Under the pieces are notes generated by a model, which searched no databases, was not told the origin of the DNA, and saw only the letters and a program-made list of their open reading frames with translations. A stretch of DNA of 64,000 bases from Hedera helix (lineage: Eukaryota > Streptophyta > Magnoliopsida > Apiales > Araliaceae), in NCBI GenBank assembly GCA_947179155.2, contig OX359275.1, forward strand, positions 35,099,808 through 35,163,807. The letters are read 5' to 3'. This document shows, one piece after another, positions 1-14,392 of the stretch (positions are counted from its first letter, which is position 1; each line of letters opens with the position of its first letter). The translations under genes were made by a program, and so were the position numbers.

Positions 1-545
1 CTGTGAAGTTGTATTATTTTGACTAATGGTATTTCAGATGATAAAAGTTGATGATATTTTTACTAAAAAGAGAAGCGAGTGGACATTATAGTCTGCATTA
101 TTCTTCTAATAGATTGCTCATTCCGCTGCTATTATTGATCTGAACGTTGTTTAAGAATTTAACTGCAGTTTTTGATATAAACATTGTAGTCTATTGTATT
201 CTATCAAGAACTCAACTGTTGAAGGCTAATGATAAATTATTCGTCATTATCTTAGTCATGATATTTCTTACTGGGCTATTTGAGCTCACCCTTTCTTTTC
301 GTTCCATTGTTTTTCAACAGGAGATGAGAACGTAACGGGGTCTAGCCGGGGAATGGAGTGAGAGTGCGGGGATAGCTATCATAGTCTTCACGTGTTATAA
401 AATAGTGTGGCAATAATAATGAAGACTTAGTTGTGTTGTATTATCCACTGTATTGTTGTACGTTGTATTTCATTGTAATAATTTTGTTGTAGTCTTTTGA
501 CAACTCAAGTTTGGGCTGTGTGGGCTCAGATTTGGGGGCGTCACA
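1..545 (+). mobile_element. 3' part of a Tekay-type LTR, cut by the window edge
   Basis: The sequence matches the distal part of the intact element's LTR (from about 24450 to 24995) and ends in the same way, with ...GGGGGCGTCACA. What follows (GTCCACCCCTAG) is not a primer-binding site. This is therefore the outer end of a 3' LTR or a solo LTR in plus orientation, whose start lies outside the window. It has visibly more differences from the central copies than they have from each other, so it is probably an older insertion. The short open frame inside it (147-335) is LTR sequence and not a gene. Confidence 0.9.
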
Positions 546-1415
546 GTCCACCCCTAGTTTATAGCCTTTAATATGGTCTATCTATATTATAATTACATAG
601 ACAATTTAATTTATTTTTTTATTTTTTATGATTTATCCTTTGACTTTTTCTTCGTTATTTAACTTTTATTATTTATCTATCAAAATTGAAAACTATAACT
701 AGTATAGTTTTTATAAAAATATAATCATCTTATCTTATATTAATTCATTGTTTTTATTGAGACATATATAAATAATGCAAGTATAAGAAGATAATATAGT
801 TTGAAATTATTAAAAAAATAAGTATAATTATAATTTCAAGTATAAGTAGTATTTTATTATATTTAAATAGTATAATTTTAGAATAAAACTATTTTCTTAT
901 GAAAATTATCTTACTACATATTAAATAATGATATTATTAAGATATATACACACACACACAGACATGTCTTAATTTACTAACTTGATGAATAAATGATTTA
1001 ATTGTTAAATTAAAAATTAAAAATTAATTAATTATACTATAAAATAGTAACTATTATTAATATAATACTCATTAATATGTTATTTAACTTGAATTAATTA
1101 TTATTATTATTAAAATAAATATATAATTGTATTTCAAGCAGTATGATTTTATTAGTACTTAGATAATATAATTTTAGAATTAAACTATTTTCTTACAACG
1201 AGCATCTTAATTAATATTAAATTATTAAAATATAATTATAAACATAGTATATCAACCAACTATATGATTTAATTATTAACTAAAAATAAAATATTATTTA
1301 CTTTATCTAATAAAATATTTACAAAAAAAAATAAAAAATCACCAACTACATATTTTTTGAAATAAGATACCGCGCTTTGCACGGAATGTATCTTAAATAA
1401 TATTAATTTGTTATA

Positions 1416-1472
<57 letters not shown>

Positions 1473-4196
1473 CATAATTAAATAAATAATTTAGTTCGTC
1501 CTCCCTTTTTAATTCGACCTTTGACGTTTCTTATATTAAGTTATAATCAACTTTTATTATTTTATCAATTCAACTTAGAAATTAAAATCAGTGTAGTAGT
1601 TTTATAAGGAAACAAGAATTAGTAATGTAGTTTTATAAGAAAATAATCAAAATAAGATCATCTTATCTAATGATATTAAAAATTATTATAAAAATTATCT
1701 ACCTAACTTAATTTTTTTGCTATTATTAAAATGCAAGTATAACTATAATTTTGAGTATAAATAAAATTTAATTATTATTTAGATAATATAATTGTTATTA
1801 TTATTAAAATAAGAATATAATTTACTACTCGACCATATGATTTAATTATTAAATATACAATAAAATTAGTTGTTATATCCAATAAGAATTTATAAAAATA
1901 AAATTCAAAACATTCATAATAATAATATTACAATTCTATAATAAAACCCTTAGTTCGGTTCAATCAAATCAAAAATAAAAATAGTAATATAATTTACAAA
2001 AAAACAATCATAAGATCATTTTACTTGATATTAATTTGTTACTATTATTAAATATGATTTTATTACAACTTAGATAATAAGTTTGAGAAGAAAATAATTT
2101 TTCACATGGATCGTCTTGAATTGGTACTCTTGATTAAATATAAGTGTAATTATATTCAACTATAAGTAAAATATTATAAGTTAAATAGTATAATTTTAGA
2201 AGTAAAGTACTTTTTTATTAGAACCATTTTACCTAATAAATTCAATAATATATTTATAAAAAATTTTAAAAATATCTACAATATCACGACTTATAATAAA
2301 TCGTGTTTCGTACAGAATGTAGATGCTAGTTTAATTAATTGGTGATAGTTCAACGGTATTTTTTTTTTTACTTTTCATGTCTCGCGGAAAGGAGTGGGGA
2401 GTCCTATGCACAAGCAAAAGTAACATAAGCTCTACAAAGTCATAATCGAATCTTTTTGTTGGCTTTTCAGCTTTTTTCAATTAGGGAATAAGAATTCAAG
2501 GGCGTAAAGCGAGCACTTTTAGCTACTTCGCCTGTTTATTCGCCTGCTTATTTTATATGGCGACTATATTAGCGTGAGATAAATCAGAAGTTAAATCTAT
2601 TTTTTAGACTTAGTTTTGCCCGAGTTCAAGTTTATTACTAAAATTACTTAACTGTAATAATATTAATTATTAAAAATAATAATTTAGATTTATTCAGCTT
2701 TTTATTATTTATAAATATCAAATATATCTTTGAGTAGTATTCACTTTTGTTGACACTGTCCCATCGAAGTTATTTTACACAATAAAACTTAATACAAATC
2801 ATTTACTTTTATGTATTATTTAACAAATAGAACTAAAAATAGTACTTATAGATTATATAATAACTAAATTTAGTATTATGAAAGACTACATAGCCGAAAC
2901 AAGTTGCCGCTTAACACAACGACATGGTTTGATTTGACTAAATCCTATTAAACAAGCACAATTGGTTAAGATTTATCTTTAAAGCACTTATCGATGATGG
3001 TAAATATATTCAAATTTAGGTATGATAAGTTTTGGTACGAGCTTATCATTGGTAGCTTATTCTCTAGTTTTTTGTGTTAAGGATCTGCTCAAATTTACAA
3101 TTCTTTTGATATTTCAAGTGTTTATATATTTAAGAAAAATTTTAATTGCTTTAAAGGATTATAATTTTTATTTTTTTAATCGGGATAAGTATATATTTAT
3201 AATTCTAATCACAATTTAGAACACTACATTTTGATCTCAACCATTAAAAGATAAAACCTGACACAAAAATTCATGCTAATTTTTATTTTTTAATCATTAA
3301 AATGTATATAATATTTAATTATAGTGTGTATAAAATTATCCTTTTAATCAATTATATCTTTATCATCTACTGCTTTTATCAATCGTAACAATTTTACGAA
3401 TTCAATATATTTAGTACACTTTTGAACAATTTCAAATAATAATGATAATAATCATCGGGCTATTAAGAAGGTAACAACGGGTGAATCTAGACGTCAACCA
3501 GTACTCCCCATTTCATTAAGCAAAAAGAAATAAATGGAAAGACATTTAATATTAAATCCATCCATTTTATTATCTTATAACTTAAAAACCTTCCCACAAA
3601 ACGAAAGTCTAGTTTTGGAATTATGAATACAAATATCTTAGGATGCAAGCAAAATTTATAAAATTTAATTACTTATTCTTTTCTTTTTCACAAGCCACAA
3701 TTACTTATTATTTATTCCACAAATTTTTACTTTGTAGTAGTTAGTTAAGGCCCTGAGGCCCATCGTATTAATTCTCATAACATTTAGTAAAACACTAGAG
3801 AGTGGACGGACAGTTAACACTTCCAAAGATGAGAGAACGTAGAAATGACAGGCAACTACAGTGCGACCAAAAAGAGCCAGCGGCTGGGGAGGGGAAGGAA
3901 TTTGTGCTTCCCATTGCTACGAGATTAAGTAAAAGTAGATGAATCTTGTGTGCCACAGCACTGTATACCCAGCTATTTAGCTGAACTCAGTGTTGACTGA
4001 TATTCACGGGACCAAAATAGCTTAAACATGTTCCTTCCGCCACGTTGTAGTGAATTGACTATAATTTAAGAAGGACTTTATTATTACCAAATTTAATAAT
4101 TTTTTTTGTTGATAAACACTCGTCTTGTGTCAAATTGTTGGCTAATCAACTACTTCATCATCAAGTCAACACTAAGACCATTGACCATCTTTCTCC
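546..4196. other. AT-rich intergenic stretch with degenerate duplicated repeats
   Basis: No gene is seen. From about 640 to 2340 a degenerate block recurs several times. Its marker phrases resemble TAGTATAATTTTAGAATAAA followed by a run ending in ATCTTA, near 830-910, 1140-1215, 1740-1800 and 2140-2235. Two short GC-richer phrases (about 1368-1392 and 2300-2330) share an 'ACGGAATGTA/ACAGAATGTA' core. This looks like an old, internally duplicated, unclassified transposon. A CA run sits at 951-960. The rest, down to the UKL 3' end, is AT-rich with no recognisable feature. Confidence 0.5.
1421..1469. repeat. (TA)n microsatellite
   Basis: About 49 bp of uninterrupted alternating T/A. It sits inside the degenerate repeat block of the left intergenic region. 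The Tyr/Ile-rich frame read across it is an artefact. Confidence 0.95.
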
Positions 4197-7100
4197 TTAA
4201 TCATCAGTGCCGAAGTATCGATCACCAAACTCCCCCATACCTGGTATCACACGGTACTCTTCATTCAATGCTATATCAATCTCTGAAGTGACAATTTTAA
4301 GCGATGGGAACCGTTTGCAGACACAATGTATTCCCTCTGGAGCCTATATGATCCAATAACATAGGGATATCAGTATACACGAGTATTTCCGAAGTATAGT
4401 AGTAAATACTACTAGCAAACAATGTCAGAATTTTGCTACTCACAGAAATGAGGTTTAGGAATATAATATGGGACTCTGGAACTCCTTTTTGTATGAGGAG
4501 TTCAATTGCCTGGTTAGCAGAGTTACCTGCAATGAAGGTGTCAAGGATTGTTAGATTTTAAACTAACAAAAAAAGAAAGAAAAAAAGATGGGAAAGACAG
4601 CATCCATCTGTAACCTGTTGCAAGAACTGGATCCAGGAGCAGGACATGTCGTTCTGAAATATCTTTTGGAAGTTTTTCATATATAAGCTACGTACAGATT
4701 AACCGTCACGAATCAGTCATGTGATTCATAATATGAAAAGTCGTGGTAAAAAGTTTTACTCAAAGAAGAAAGAGAATATAATACCTGTTTACCATTGTCA
4801 CCATCACGATGGATCAGAATTTTCCCAATTTTTATCCCTTTGCAACATGCACGCAATGCATTCTCCATGCTTTCACCACTTTAAAAAATACAAAACAGTC
4901 AATAATTTATGTTAAGTAAATAACAGATCATATCACCTACTTCCTCCGTTCCACAGAGTTCCCATCTACTAATTTTGCAAATATAAGGATATATTTTTGT
5001 TCCATGCATACCCCCTAAAAGTAATAACTTGTTTGTTTAGTGGTATGATAATGAAAATATGACGACAAAGTTGAGGATATTGTGTTATTTAATACTACTA
5101 TCACCAATAAAAGGACTCTTTGTGGAATTGCAAATGGAACTCTTTTGGTAGAAAGGATGGAGTAATACAAAAAAAATTCTCTTCCTTACAAGTCCTAATA
5201 CAAAAATGGCGTACTAAGTACCAACAACCAAGCACTTCTTCCGTCTCAAAAGTAAAGACACATCTCCATTTTTTGTACGTTCCAAAATTAGAGATATATT
5301 ACTAATTTTAGACTTTAAAGTTACATGCAGTCCCTAATATTTTATTACTTATATACTAGGTAGATTGAGTACTATCATACCAACAACAAGGTACACCTAC
5401 ATTTCTATCTAATGTAAGAGATAAGATTGGAAAAATAAAGTTTTCCTTAAAAGTCAATAGTTTTACAAATTATATCTCTAATTTTGGAACAGTTGGAGTA
5501 TTTAAAAATGTTGACCATCAATATAAATATTTGGATACCTTCTTATTTTATTTATGACAATTAGAGCATAAACAAAGATGCTGCCAGGAAAAGAGAATGC
5601 ATGCAAATTAAAAGTGAGGATATATGTTGGGAGCAAATAATTATCAGGCACTATCAAAATTGGTATCACATGGTTTTTTTTTCTTTCTTTCCTGCCACTT
5701 GATAAAACTTGTGTATCTTCTGTATACGAAATATCAGAGCAAGATAATGACACGAGAAAGAAAAAATAATACTACAAAATCATGGGAGACAGTAGTCACA
5801 ATAACATTAATTTCTAAACGAAAAGCAAGTCTGAAGGGAATGATATAGGTACCAGGAAAAAAGAGAACACTTCCATTTTGAGGATAGATTGGAATGATAA
5901 AGGAATCTCCAGGTTTCAGATGTTCACACGTATACAAAATTTACCATTCAATTATGATAGCATACCCTTTTTATACGCATCACTAATTTTTTTAGCCAGA
6001 ATTGCCTTCTCTTAGAAACTCCTTAATTCTCACCTTCGAACAATGGATACTCCACACAATTTCTTGCAGAAATCGACTCCAGTATATACTGATCCTGCAA
6101 TGAAATCACAGCCATTTGTCAACAAAGCTAAAGTATACAATTAAATAATACAACATACAAAATTAACCTCACATCTCAGCTTTCTAAATCAGTAAATACA
6201 CTTTTTTTAACCTCAAGAAAAAAATTGGATAAAGTTTATAAAGAGAAGCTATTCCAAGTACTACTAACAGACAGATGTTGACCACGGAATTATATTGTAG
6301 AACCAACCAAGAAAAAACAAGGGGAACAGCAGCGTAATGTGAACCAATGGACACATGACAAGTTAACTGTCTATCAAATCATAAAATTTTCTAGTTGACC
6401 CACCAAGAGAAGAAAAAGGAAAAAGACATTACTCTTGCATACCTGTTGGAGTGATTACTTGTTTCTCAGTGAAGGGTAAATGGCCAAGGCCATGCTCTAC
6501 AACCTGAAAGTTCAGTTAAATATAAAGCATTCATATTGTTTATAGCATAAGAGCAGAAAGCTTCAATCAATTTATATAACTTTCTGGTAAATCAAATAGT
6601 TGAAGTACCAGACGAATAAGGCGATCGGAGTAGAACACAAAATCATGTTTTGATATCTCTTGATCACGAATCAGCGTATGCATACCTCTAATCTGTAGCA
6701 TTCGGTACCCAATATGAGTAATAAGACTATAAGGGATCAAACAAAATTATTTACAACTGTAAGATAAACATAAAATTAAACTGCATTTGAAACATTCCAG
6801 AACATGAATGTTTTGAAAAAACAAGCTCCTCCCCTTTTGTCATATTGTAAATGGAACTAAAATTGCATGGACACAAATAACACTATAATATGACCACCTT
6901 GGTATCTTTTCTATTTCTATTCTCCAGATGTTCAGTTTCAGTTTGATCGAATCTTATGCCAATTTTGTGTAAAACAAAGATTATGTTAGTTTCTTAGGTT
7001 GATATTGTCATTTCAGTTGAAGTTGGTCTTAATTGATCACTGATGCTCAGAGCTTAGGAGTAGAGAGCCATCAACGAGATGCCACTAAATAAAAATCAAT

Positions 7101-10100
7101 ACACCAGTTCTTTTCATAGTTATAACCCAACGCCTATATTACAAACAACCATAAATTCAAAAAGTAACAATGGAAAACACCTGGAATGTTGACTGAATAA
7201 CGTATACACTGGGGTATATTTTGCAAAGGTCATGCTGGCCAAGCTTTGTACGAATGTGTTGGACAATCAAATCAATCGCAACATGATTATCACCTCCGCG
7301 AGGTATGATAACGTCAGCATACTTTTTTGATGGCAGAACAAAATCATCAAATGCGGGCTTCACAAACTTTGCATACTGCACCATTAACAAGATACATTCA
7401 ACTTATTCATCATAAGGTAGTTGGGAAGACAAGGTATGAATCCAGTTACACCAGCACTTTCATTAATACTTTGCCTTGGGACAGTAGATTATACACCAAT
7501 TTTTTCAAGTTGTGCTTACTATTACATTTTAATCAATCACTTCTCACTAGTGCACTATGGAAAAAAAAAATCAGTATCCCAACTCAAAAGATCATGGTAA
7601 AAATTTAACTCCATCCTTTTTCTTACATTTTAAAAAATAATAATAATTGTTCAAATCGTTAATGGAGTTCAACTCTTAACAAATGGACTGATATAAATAT
7701 ACATAAATAAATAAAAGCGCCATTAAGATACTAATTTACTTTAGCATCTCATCTTGCCTAATACTCCAGTCAACCGTGTATCCAACAGCAAGTGATAGCG
7801 AAAAATAATATTACCAACTTTTTCCTTTATCAGCTAGGCAATACATTAAAATTAATCTCTATAACTATAATTTGAGAGAAAATCTACATTACCAAATCTG
7901 CCTCGTGTTGACACTGGTACGTGTCCTCAGAAGCACGGAGAATCCTAAGAAAGAATTGTATCCAAGTCCCATGTTGCATGGACTTGGGTACGGGGATTGG
8001 GTAGGGAAGCGTCTAAGTGTTGGATTTGTCCACTTCAAAAATTATAAGATACAGAGACACGGCGTTAGAAAGGATCCATTTCATCAATGCTTTTTGACAT
8101 CACTACAAGGAAATTTCACCCAAGGAAAGTAAAAGGATCCTTGCCACATCACACCTGTGTCGTGTCGACACGGGTACTGCACTCTAAAGTGCCAAGTCTG
8201 CGTAACATAGTCCAAGTCAAACTCCTATTACACAAGATGAGTAAACCTCAACACTTTTTCAAGACCACGTGTGCATGTGCATCCAGCATGGCATTGATGT
8301 GTTCATTATAAATTAAATAATTCATTTCAAGCACGTGGACACACTATGTGATATGTGCTAGCAAGTTTATGACCTTCAATGTAAATATCGACTACATTTT
8401 AACAAGCCAAAAGGGAATAATTGTTTGTAGAGTCCACAGAAGAAGTTTTATCATAACAGGAAGTAAGATAAAAAGAAGAAAAGGCAATGTTAGGGAGGTG
8501 AATAGTGCCCATATTATAGGTATAAGTAGTAACTACATACCTATAAATATTGTATAGTGCATACAAATAATTCCTTTCTCTGTCTTTCTGCGAAAGATGT
8601 GCAAGTGTTGATTTTTCCAACTCAAAAGTACAACTTCACAATACACACATGACACTCGTGTTGAATTCTCAGATTCATTTTAGATAGTTTACTTTTACGT
8701 ATATAAAAAAACAAACATAATAGCCTTAATATTTCAGCACATTACCTAATTAAGTAATATTAGGAAGTAAAGGGCTTGCCTGTTCAAGAACAGAGTTTAT
8801 GTCCCTACCCCTTTCAACTATGTCACGCCTTATTCTACGAGCAAGCCTCACATCAGCATCTGGTATAAATTAATTAGCATAAAAGACTTGAGACAAAGGA
8901 TTTAACAGGAACATAACTACTGATGTATATGATAACAACTGATTAAGAAGAGTAAAAGAAGTGTCAAAACCTATTGTCTATTCATACAAAACATAAAAAA
9001 AACAAATTAGGAAAACAGAGCCAAAAAAAACTACAAAAGATTCAATAGACAAACTGTAAACTTGGCTACAAATATAACGCATTGTATGATACAATTTACA
9101 CAAATATGCCGTTAGAGTTACGCTAGGATAGAAGTGTGGGGAGAGGAAACCATTAATGGGCCAACGAGAAGGAATTGGGAGAGGGAGAGTATGAGGTGTA
9201 AGTTAAAAATAAATTATGGCCCATTAAAGTATATTACTCTAACATAGTTTCATATACAGGTACTAAAAGAATACAGAATCAAGAAACAATAAACATGTAT
9301 GCCTAATCACTGAATCTGCAAGCTTAAGGGAAAATTAAACCCTTGGACAGTGTCCACTCTATTCCATTCACTGAAAAGTACAGGATCTCACTAATTCTTT
9401 TCCACAGCTCGCTAAAAAGCCAAAAGGAGATTTGCTAAGGAAAACAGTAAATAATCACAAAAACTAACTGAAAATCATCTGGACAATGTGAACTGTTATT
9501 ACAAAGTTTACAATACAAACAGAACAGAAATCTTTACATAAAAAAGATTAATTTAAAACTGCATAAAGAAAGGGGAGCTGACGAATTAGATGAGGATAAT
9601 GCAACTATAATATTCTCTTCTACAACGTAATCAAATTTCAATACAAGTAGTAGATGGAAATAACTAATCTTGATGCGAATATTTATTTTAAAGGAAATTT
9701 CTGGCAATTCATCAAACTATCATATGACTAAACCAAGTAATAAAAGGGATATCAGGTTCATCATATCCAACAGGTATATGAGGTTTCATCATATCCAATA
9801 GGTTCTCTCCTGTTTATAATAATAATAAAAATACTTAATTGCTGCGGTACCACTAAACCAACTTATGTTTTCAAACAATGGTAATGTTCATATATCAAGT
9901 GAAAGAAAAATTCAGTCAGCTCATAAAAAGCCAATAAAAAGAAATACTGTCACCATTGCTGCATCTTATATTTACTGCTAGTTCAGAGCCTAAAATCAAA
10001 CAACACTATTCTACTACTAGTGTTTTCCCTCCACCAGAATCCCTAAAACAATTAACCACAAGAGGAGAAAGGTTGAAACTTAAAACTACCCTGTACAGAG

Positions 10101-13026
10101 CTCAACACAACCAAACTACAACAGAAAACATGATAATTAAACAAAGGAAAAAAAATATAAACAAAAGGAACCACCTAACTGCTAAATATAATCATGATGA
10201 CAAGGACTACAAACAACCAAAAGGAAGGAAAGTAACCTGTGTCAACAAAAATCTTCATATTCATCAAGTTGCGGACGCGTTGATCATGGAAGACCAGTAT
10301 TCCTTCCAAGATGATTACATCTGATACATTCACCTGAAAAAGTATATAAATAAAATTAGTAGGGAAGTTAATAAATCAAAATTGTAAGGCGTCTACAATA
10401 TTTTGAACATGATAATAGAACAATGCAAGTAATTAAAATCAGCTTTCTAAAATACTGAATATGGCACAGACACAAGGATGTGATGGCTCTACAATTTGCA
10501 AACTGTGGAGTTTGAGAACAATTGTGGTTACTGGTCAGTGACCGTACTCCGAATACTTTATTTTTTTGTTTCCAGTTTTAGTGAAAGAAAGGCGGGCATG
10601 ACATAAATAACAATAAGAAAGAAGTATTACAAGGGTAAGATTTGTTATCACTTTAAGAAGTATTGCAAGGGCTTTACATCTTCAAAATTGTAGTACACTT
10701 CAAAATAAGACAGAAAAAAAGGGCTACGTACAGCTTCATTATCTACTTGCCTCTACACCGCCACAGGTAAAGCACATAATCTACAAAAAGATAAATGATA
10801 CTTTTGATAATATAAAAAGACGCATTTTCTACGTAAGAAAGATAATTAAGATTATAAATACAATGCCTTACTTTAATAATTTTACTTAGTTTTTCTTCAA
10901 ATATTGTTTTTTTTAAAGATAAAATATTCCAATAATCAAATGCATATTTTACATAAAGAGCGGTGGGAATTTTATTTTTGAAATGTTGGAGGAGGAGTGG
11001 CTGTTCCCTTATTTGGCAAAAGATATGATGGTAACTCACTTTCAGTTTATGGGACTTTGGAATGAACATATAATGCTAGAATGTTTAGAGGAGCTTGTTA
11101 TCTTTTAATTTGTTGAGGAATTGAGCTGTTTTTTTATTAGGGGCACGGGGCACCTATGTGACTAATCTGCGTAGAGATTGGACGTTTGCAGATTTTTTTA
11201 AGCAATATTTTTTCTTGCTTTCATCTGGATTGGTGATGGTGGCCTTCTTCATTTATCCCCAAAAAAAATAAAAAATCAACTGCACATTTGGAAACCCTCA
11301 CAAGCTCTTGCCAAAATATGCAAAATGTCATATTCAAGAGCTTGGTTGAACAAGGAAAAAGAAAACAACAGTAACAAATAATACTACAGAAAGAAAAAGG
11401 AAATTGACGCAACTGTGTTCAGAAGAGAACAATAAGCAGTCGTTCCAGTCAAGTCAGGCAATACAGCACCATGGACTTTTTACAACTGGACAGGTAGTAA
11501 GTTCCTACCTGGCGAAAAGAATCTGAAGACCTGCGATGTTTCTTAAAGTCATATATTGGAACTTGTACAGACTGTCCAAGTTTGAGCTTCTCAATGCACT
11601 CTAAAAGTTGTTCTGTGTCAAAAGCATCTACATATAAAAGTGAAAAATGATAAATTTTTGCTCAAAATGCTTCCCCAGCAAGGAGGAGATGGACAATAGA
11701 AATCTGGTGGTACTGTGTATAAAGGAACATAATAAAAACAGACCTCAATTTATAAGTGACAGCATTTTAAAATGCCTGTTTATATTTTATCATACATTCA
11801 ATTACCAGGATGATCAAAATTATACTCGTGTACACGTTCTGATTCTTCTGGTGTCAAGCCACGATAAAACGAATCCTACAGAAGAAGAACAATATAAATC
11901 GAACTGACTGAAAAAATTATTTTCTCATAGAAGATTGAAAGTTTGATAAAACTAGTTAATAAGTGAGAAATTGAAATGTAATCCAGAACAGATTAAAAGA
12001 ACATTTGGTTCATCTTAAAACGAAGAAAACAAGAGAAAGCAAAGTGAAAAAGAAAGAACCAATTTAAAGAGTTATAGCAACTTTTGAATCGTTCTTACAT
12101 GGCCTATTTTTTCTTCAACTTCTCTTGAAGGTGCGGTCATTTTTAATACTAATTATAAAAAGAAGGAAGTTATAACTAATAAAGCTTTTAGGTTTCATAT
12201 GCCCTCACAAGGGGCAACAAATTCCATTCTCTTCCAACATCCACGGCAAAGATAATCTATCATGTCATGTTTAATAGAAATCTCCACAATTCTCTCTCAT
12301 ACTTTCTACCTAGATATTCAACGTCTCTTGATTCACCTGTCAAAATTGAATGCATTATTGTTCCAAACACACAATCTGGTTGAAATAATAATTACTACTA
12401 CATTGAACTTTCAACGTCATAGTACTCCTACTTTTTAATCAGTAGCATTTTACAAGTAACATCTATTTGGAAACAATCTGATACATATCTAAATGCTATC
12501 TGTCACAATTAACACTGAGTCGCCATAAAAAAGAAGAAATCAAAACAAACCTTGAGAAAATTGAAAACAATAGGAAATCGGAAAAGTACAGTCCAGCAAA
12601 CCTGATTGACAAGCACAACCCGATGATCATGTAGCTGCTGAATAATCATGTCGCACACTGTTGTTTTACCCGAAGCAGTACCTCCAGAAACCCCTACTCA
12701 ATCGTCAATTAAAACAACAAAAGTGAAAAAAATTGGACATAAATTCTGATATGGATAAAGCCAAATGAAAGCGTAGTAAACATTCATTGCATGTACTAGT
12801 TATTTGTGCTTGTGAACTTCTCATCAATTATACAGCTGACAAAATAACAATGTAAATAACAAATACCAATGAGGAAGGGCTGTTTGGCGGCATTGGAGAC
12901 GGCTAGGGCTTGAGCAGCGCGAGGGGAATTAGAAGATGATCGCAGACCATCAAGGCGAAGGCCGGAAAAGTGGGGCCCCGACGCTGCCTCCATCACGTAA
13001 TCAATTGAAATCGTTTCCTCCGTCAT
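4197..13026 (-). CDS. UKL: Uridine/cytidine kinase-like protein with UPRT-like C-terminal domain, 14 exons
   Basis: Fourteen exons splice without a frame break into 471 codons: 13026-12867, 12693-12602, 11875-11806, 11627-11509, 10333-10237, 8859-8780, 7375-7181, 6692-6609, 6503-6443, 6094-6034, 4878-4785, 4687-4615, 4526-4444, 4343-4197. The protein matches plant UKL proteins along its length (usually about 470-490 aa). The N-terminus carries [14 protein letters not shown]. The kinase P-loop GGTASGKT is at residues 57-64, followed by YNFDHPDAFDTE, and the conserved [20 protein letters not shown] is in exon 7. The C-terminal half is UPRT-like, with the PRPP-loop-type DPVLATG at 390-396 and the end [12 protein letters not shown]. 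The family phosphorylates uridine and cytidine in pyrimidine salvage; the UPRT-like half is generally thought to lack strong transferase activity. Twelve introns are GT-AG, while intron 6 starts with GC. Nothing suggests inactivation. Confidence 0.96.
4940..5162. mobile_element. Stowaway-like MITE in UKL intron 10
   Basis: The left end reads CTTCCTCCGTTCC and the reverse complement of the right end reads CTCCATCCTTTCTACC. Both are followed by an AGAGTTCC block in inverted orientation. A TA dinucleotide flanks each side (4938-4939 and 5163-5164). The size of 223 bp, the 'CTCC-TCCGT' type ends and the TA target site fit Tc1/mariner-type Stowaway MITEs. It lies between UKL exons 10 and 11. Confidence 0.65.
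5235..5498. mobile_element. Second Stowaway-like MITE in the same intron, decayed left end
   Basis: The left end reads CTTCTTCCGTCTC and the right end, reversed, reads CTCCAACTGTTCC. The arms share CCAAAATTAGAGATATA in inverted orientation (about 5281-5300 and 5468-5488). A TA follows the right end (5499-5500), but the left target base has changed. It is related in end type to the neighbouring 4940-5162 element and lies about 70 bp from it. Confidence 0.5.
7376..8779 (-). other. UKL intron 6, non-canonical GC-AG type
   Basis: On the minus strand exon 6 ends ...GTTCTTGAACAG and the intron begins GCAAGC. It ends GGTGCAG before TATGCAAAG of exon 7. The protein across the join ([13 protein letters not shown]) is the conserved family sequence, so the GC donor position is fixed by homology. 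The intron is about 1.4 kb. Its middle (about 7890-8330) is richer in GC and carries GTGTCGACACGGGTAC-like phrases, suggesting an unclassified old insertion. Confidence 0.85.
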
Positions 13027-14392
13027 CGATCTCTACTTTCTACTGTCCGACTGCTTGCTATTTTTTCTCTCCCTGGACGACTAACCAGAGTCGCCTTCGG
13101 CAGTTTTGAGACTCGTTGTCGCGACCTTCATTCACGGTGGAGGGGAATTTATACTAAGATAAGAGTCCTTACATCTGACGCTACTTTGGTGAAGTTATAC
13201 TAGTACGGAGTACCTACTTCTGACGCTACTTTGGTGAATTTATACTTTTTGCAAAGAATAAATATAAATATACGACAACGGAACATTACATTACACACTA
13301 TTTATATTACTAAAATATAAAATATGGTATTAAAATTTATATCATATTTTATTTTTTAATAATATAAATAAATATAATATTTAATTATTATATGTATAAA
13401 TTTGCCTCTTTAAAAATTGAATATATAAATATTTTGATGTTTAATAATTTTTTTAAAAACACTTCAAAAAAGAGAGTATATACTTGAGTTCAAAAGTGAT
13501 TTTTAGTTGAAGTAGAAAATTTGTATTTTTAACTATAACAGTCTTCGACAAAAACACTAAGTATAAAATTATCCTTTAATTGTTGAAAGAAAGATAATAT
13601 CTCATATCATATATTTATCTTGAAATTATCATTAATCTCCTATATTATAAATGAAGAGCAGGATTTTTGATTTTTTAGTATCCTCATTCGATAATCTCAA
13701 TTATTTATTTATTTTTAACTAAAAAAATTATAATTTTATAATTATTTACGTAATTTAAGACTCTCTTGTATAATTGATGATTTGGTTTGATGGACAAAAC
13801 TCACTTACAACTTTTAAAATAAAATGTTTATTCACTTTCTTATTTTTTTCTCAATTACTCTCACTTTCTACTCTCATTTGTCCACTTATCTATTCTTTTT
13901 TTATTATCCAAAATTTCATCCATTACTTATTTTATTATCTTATTATTACTAATTAAAAATAATTAACACACGTGTAAGTGTGTGTTCAAAAGACTAGTAC
14001 ATTTGAAAATATTTTTATAATTATGTAACTAAATATTATTTTTATAAAAATACTTTTGTCAAAATTTTTATAATTTTTATTTCACCGTAACACAAAATAC
14101 AGCTCTGCCAATCAGACAATAAATAAATTGTTTTTCTTTCTTGAAAATATTTTCAGGCATATTTTCATAAGTCAAATCCGATCTTATCTTTCACATGAAG
14201 ATACAGTTTAATAATGAAATTTCATATTTGAAGTATAATGAAAAATTTCGAGTTTGACTGTATTATTACTTGAGCTAATATTCACCCATTTAACGTTAAA
14301 AAATGTCGAGTCGAGCTTTTATTGGCGTGAATGACCAAAGCTGTCAAACTAGCTAAGTTATAAGTGTTTACTCTCGTGTTTAGGAGTTCTAT
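13027..14392. other. UKL 5' flank and intergenic DNA
   Basis: The first about 130 bp beyond the UKL start codon is pyrimidine-rich on the gene strand and probably holds the 5' UTR. Two direct copies of TCTGACGCTACTTTGGTGAA stand at 13174-13193 and 13219-13238, each followed by a TTATAC-type end, with a 45-bp period. Beyond about 13300 the sequence is AT-rich and no further gene is seen. Confidence 0.55.

Noticed and set aside
1269..1475. 68-aa frame on the minus strand
   Set aside because: It is translated from the (TA)n microsatellite, giving an artificial Tyr-Ile repeat.
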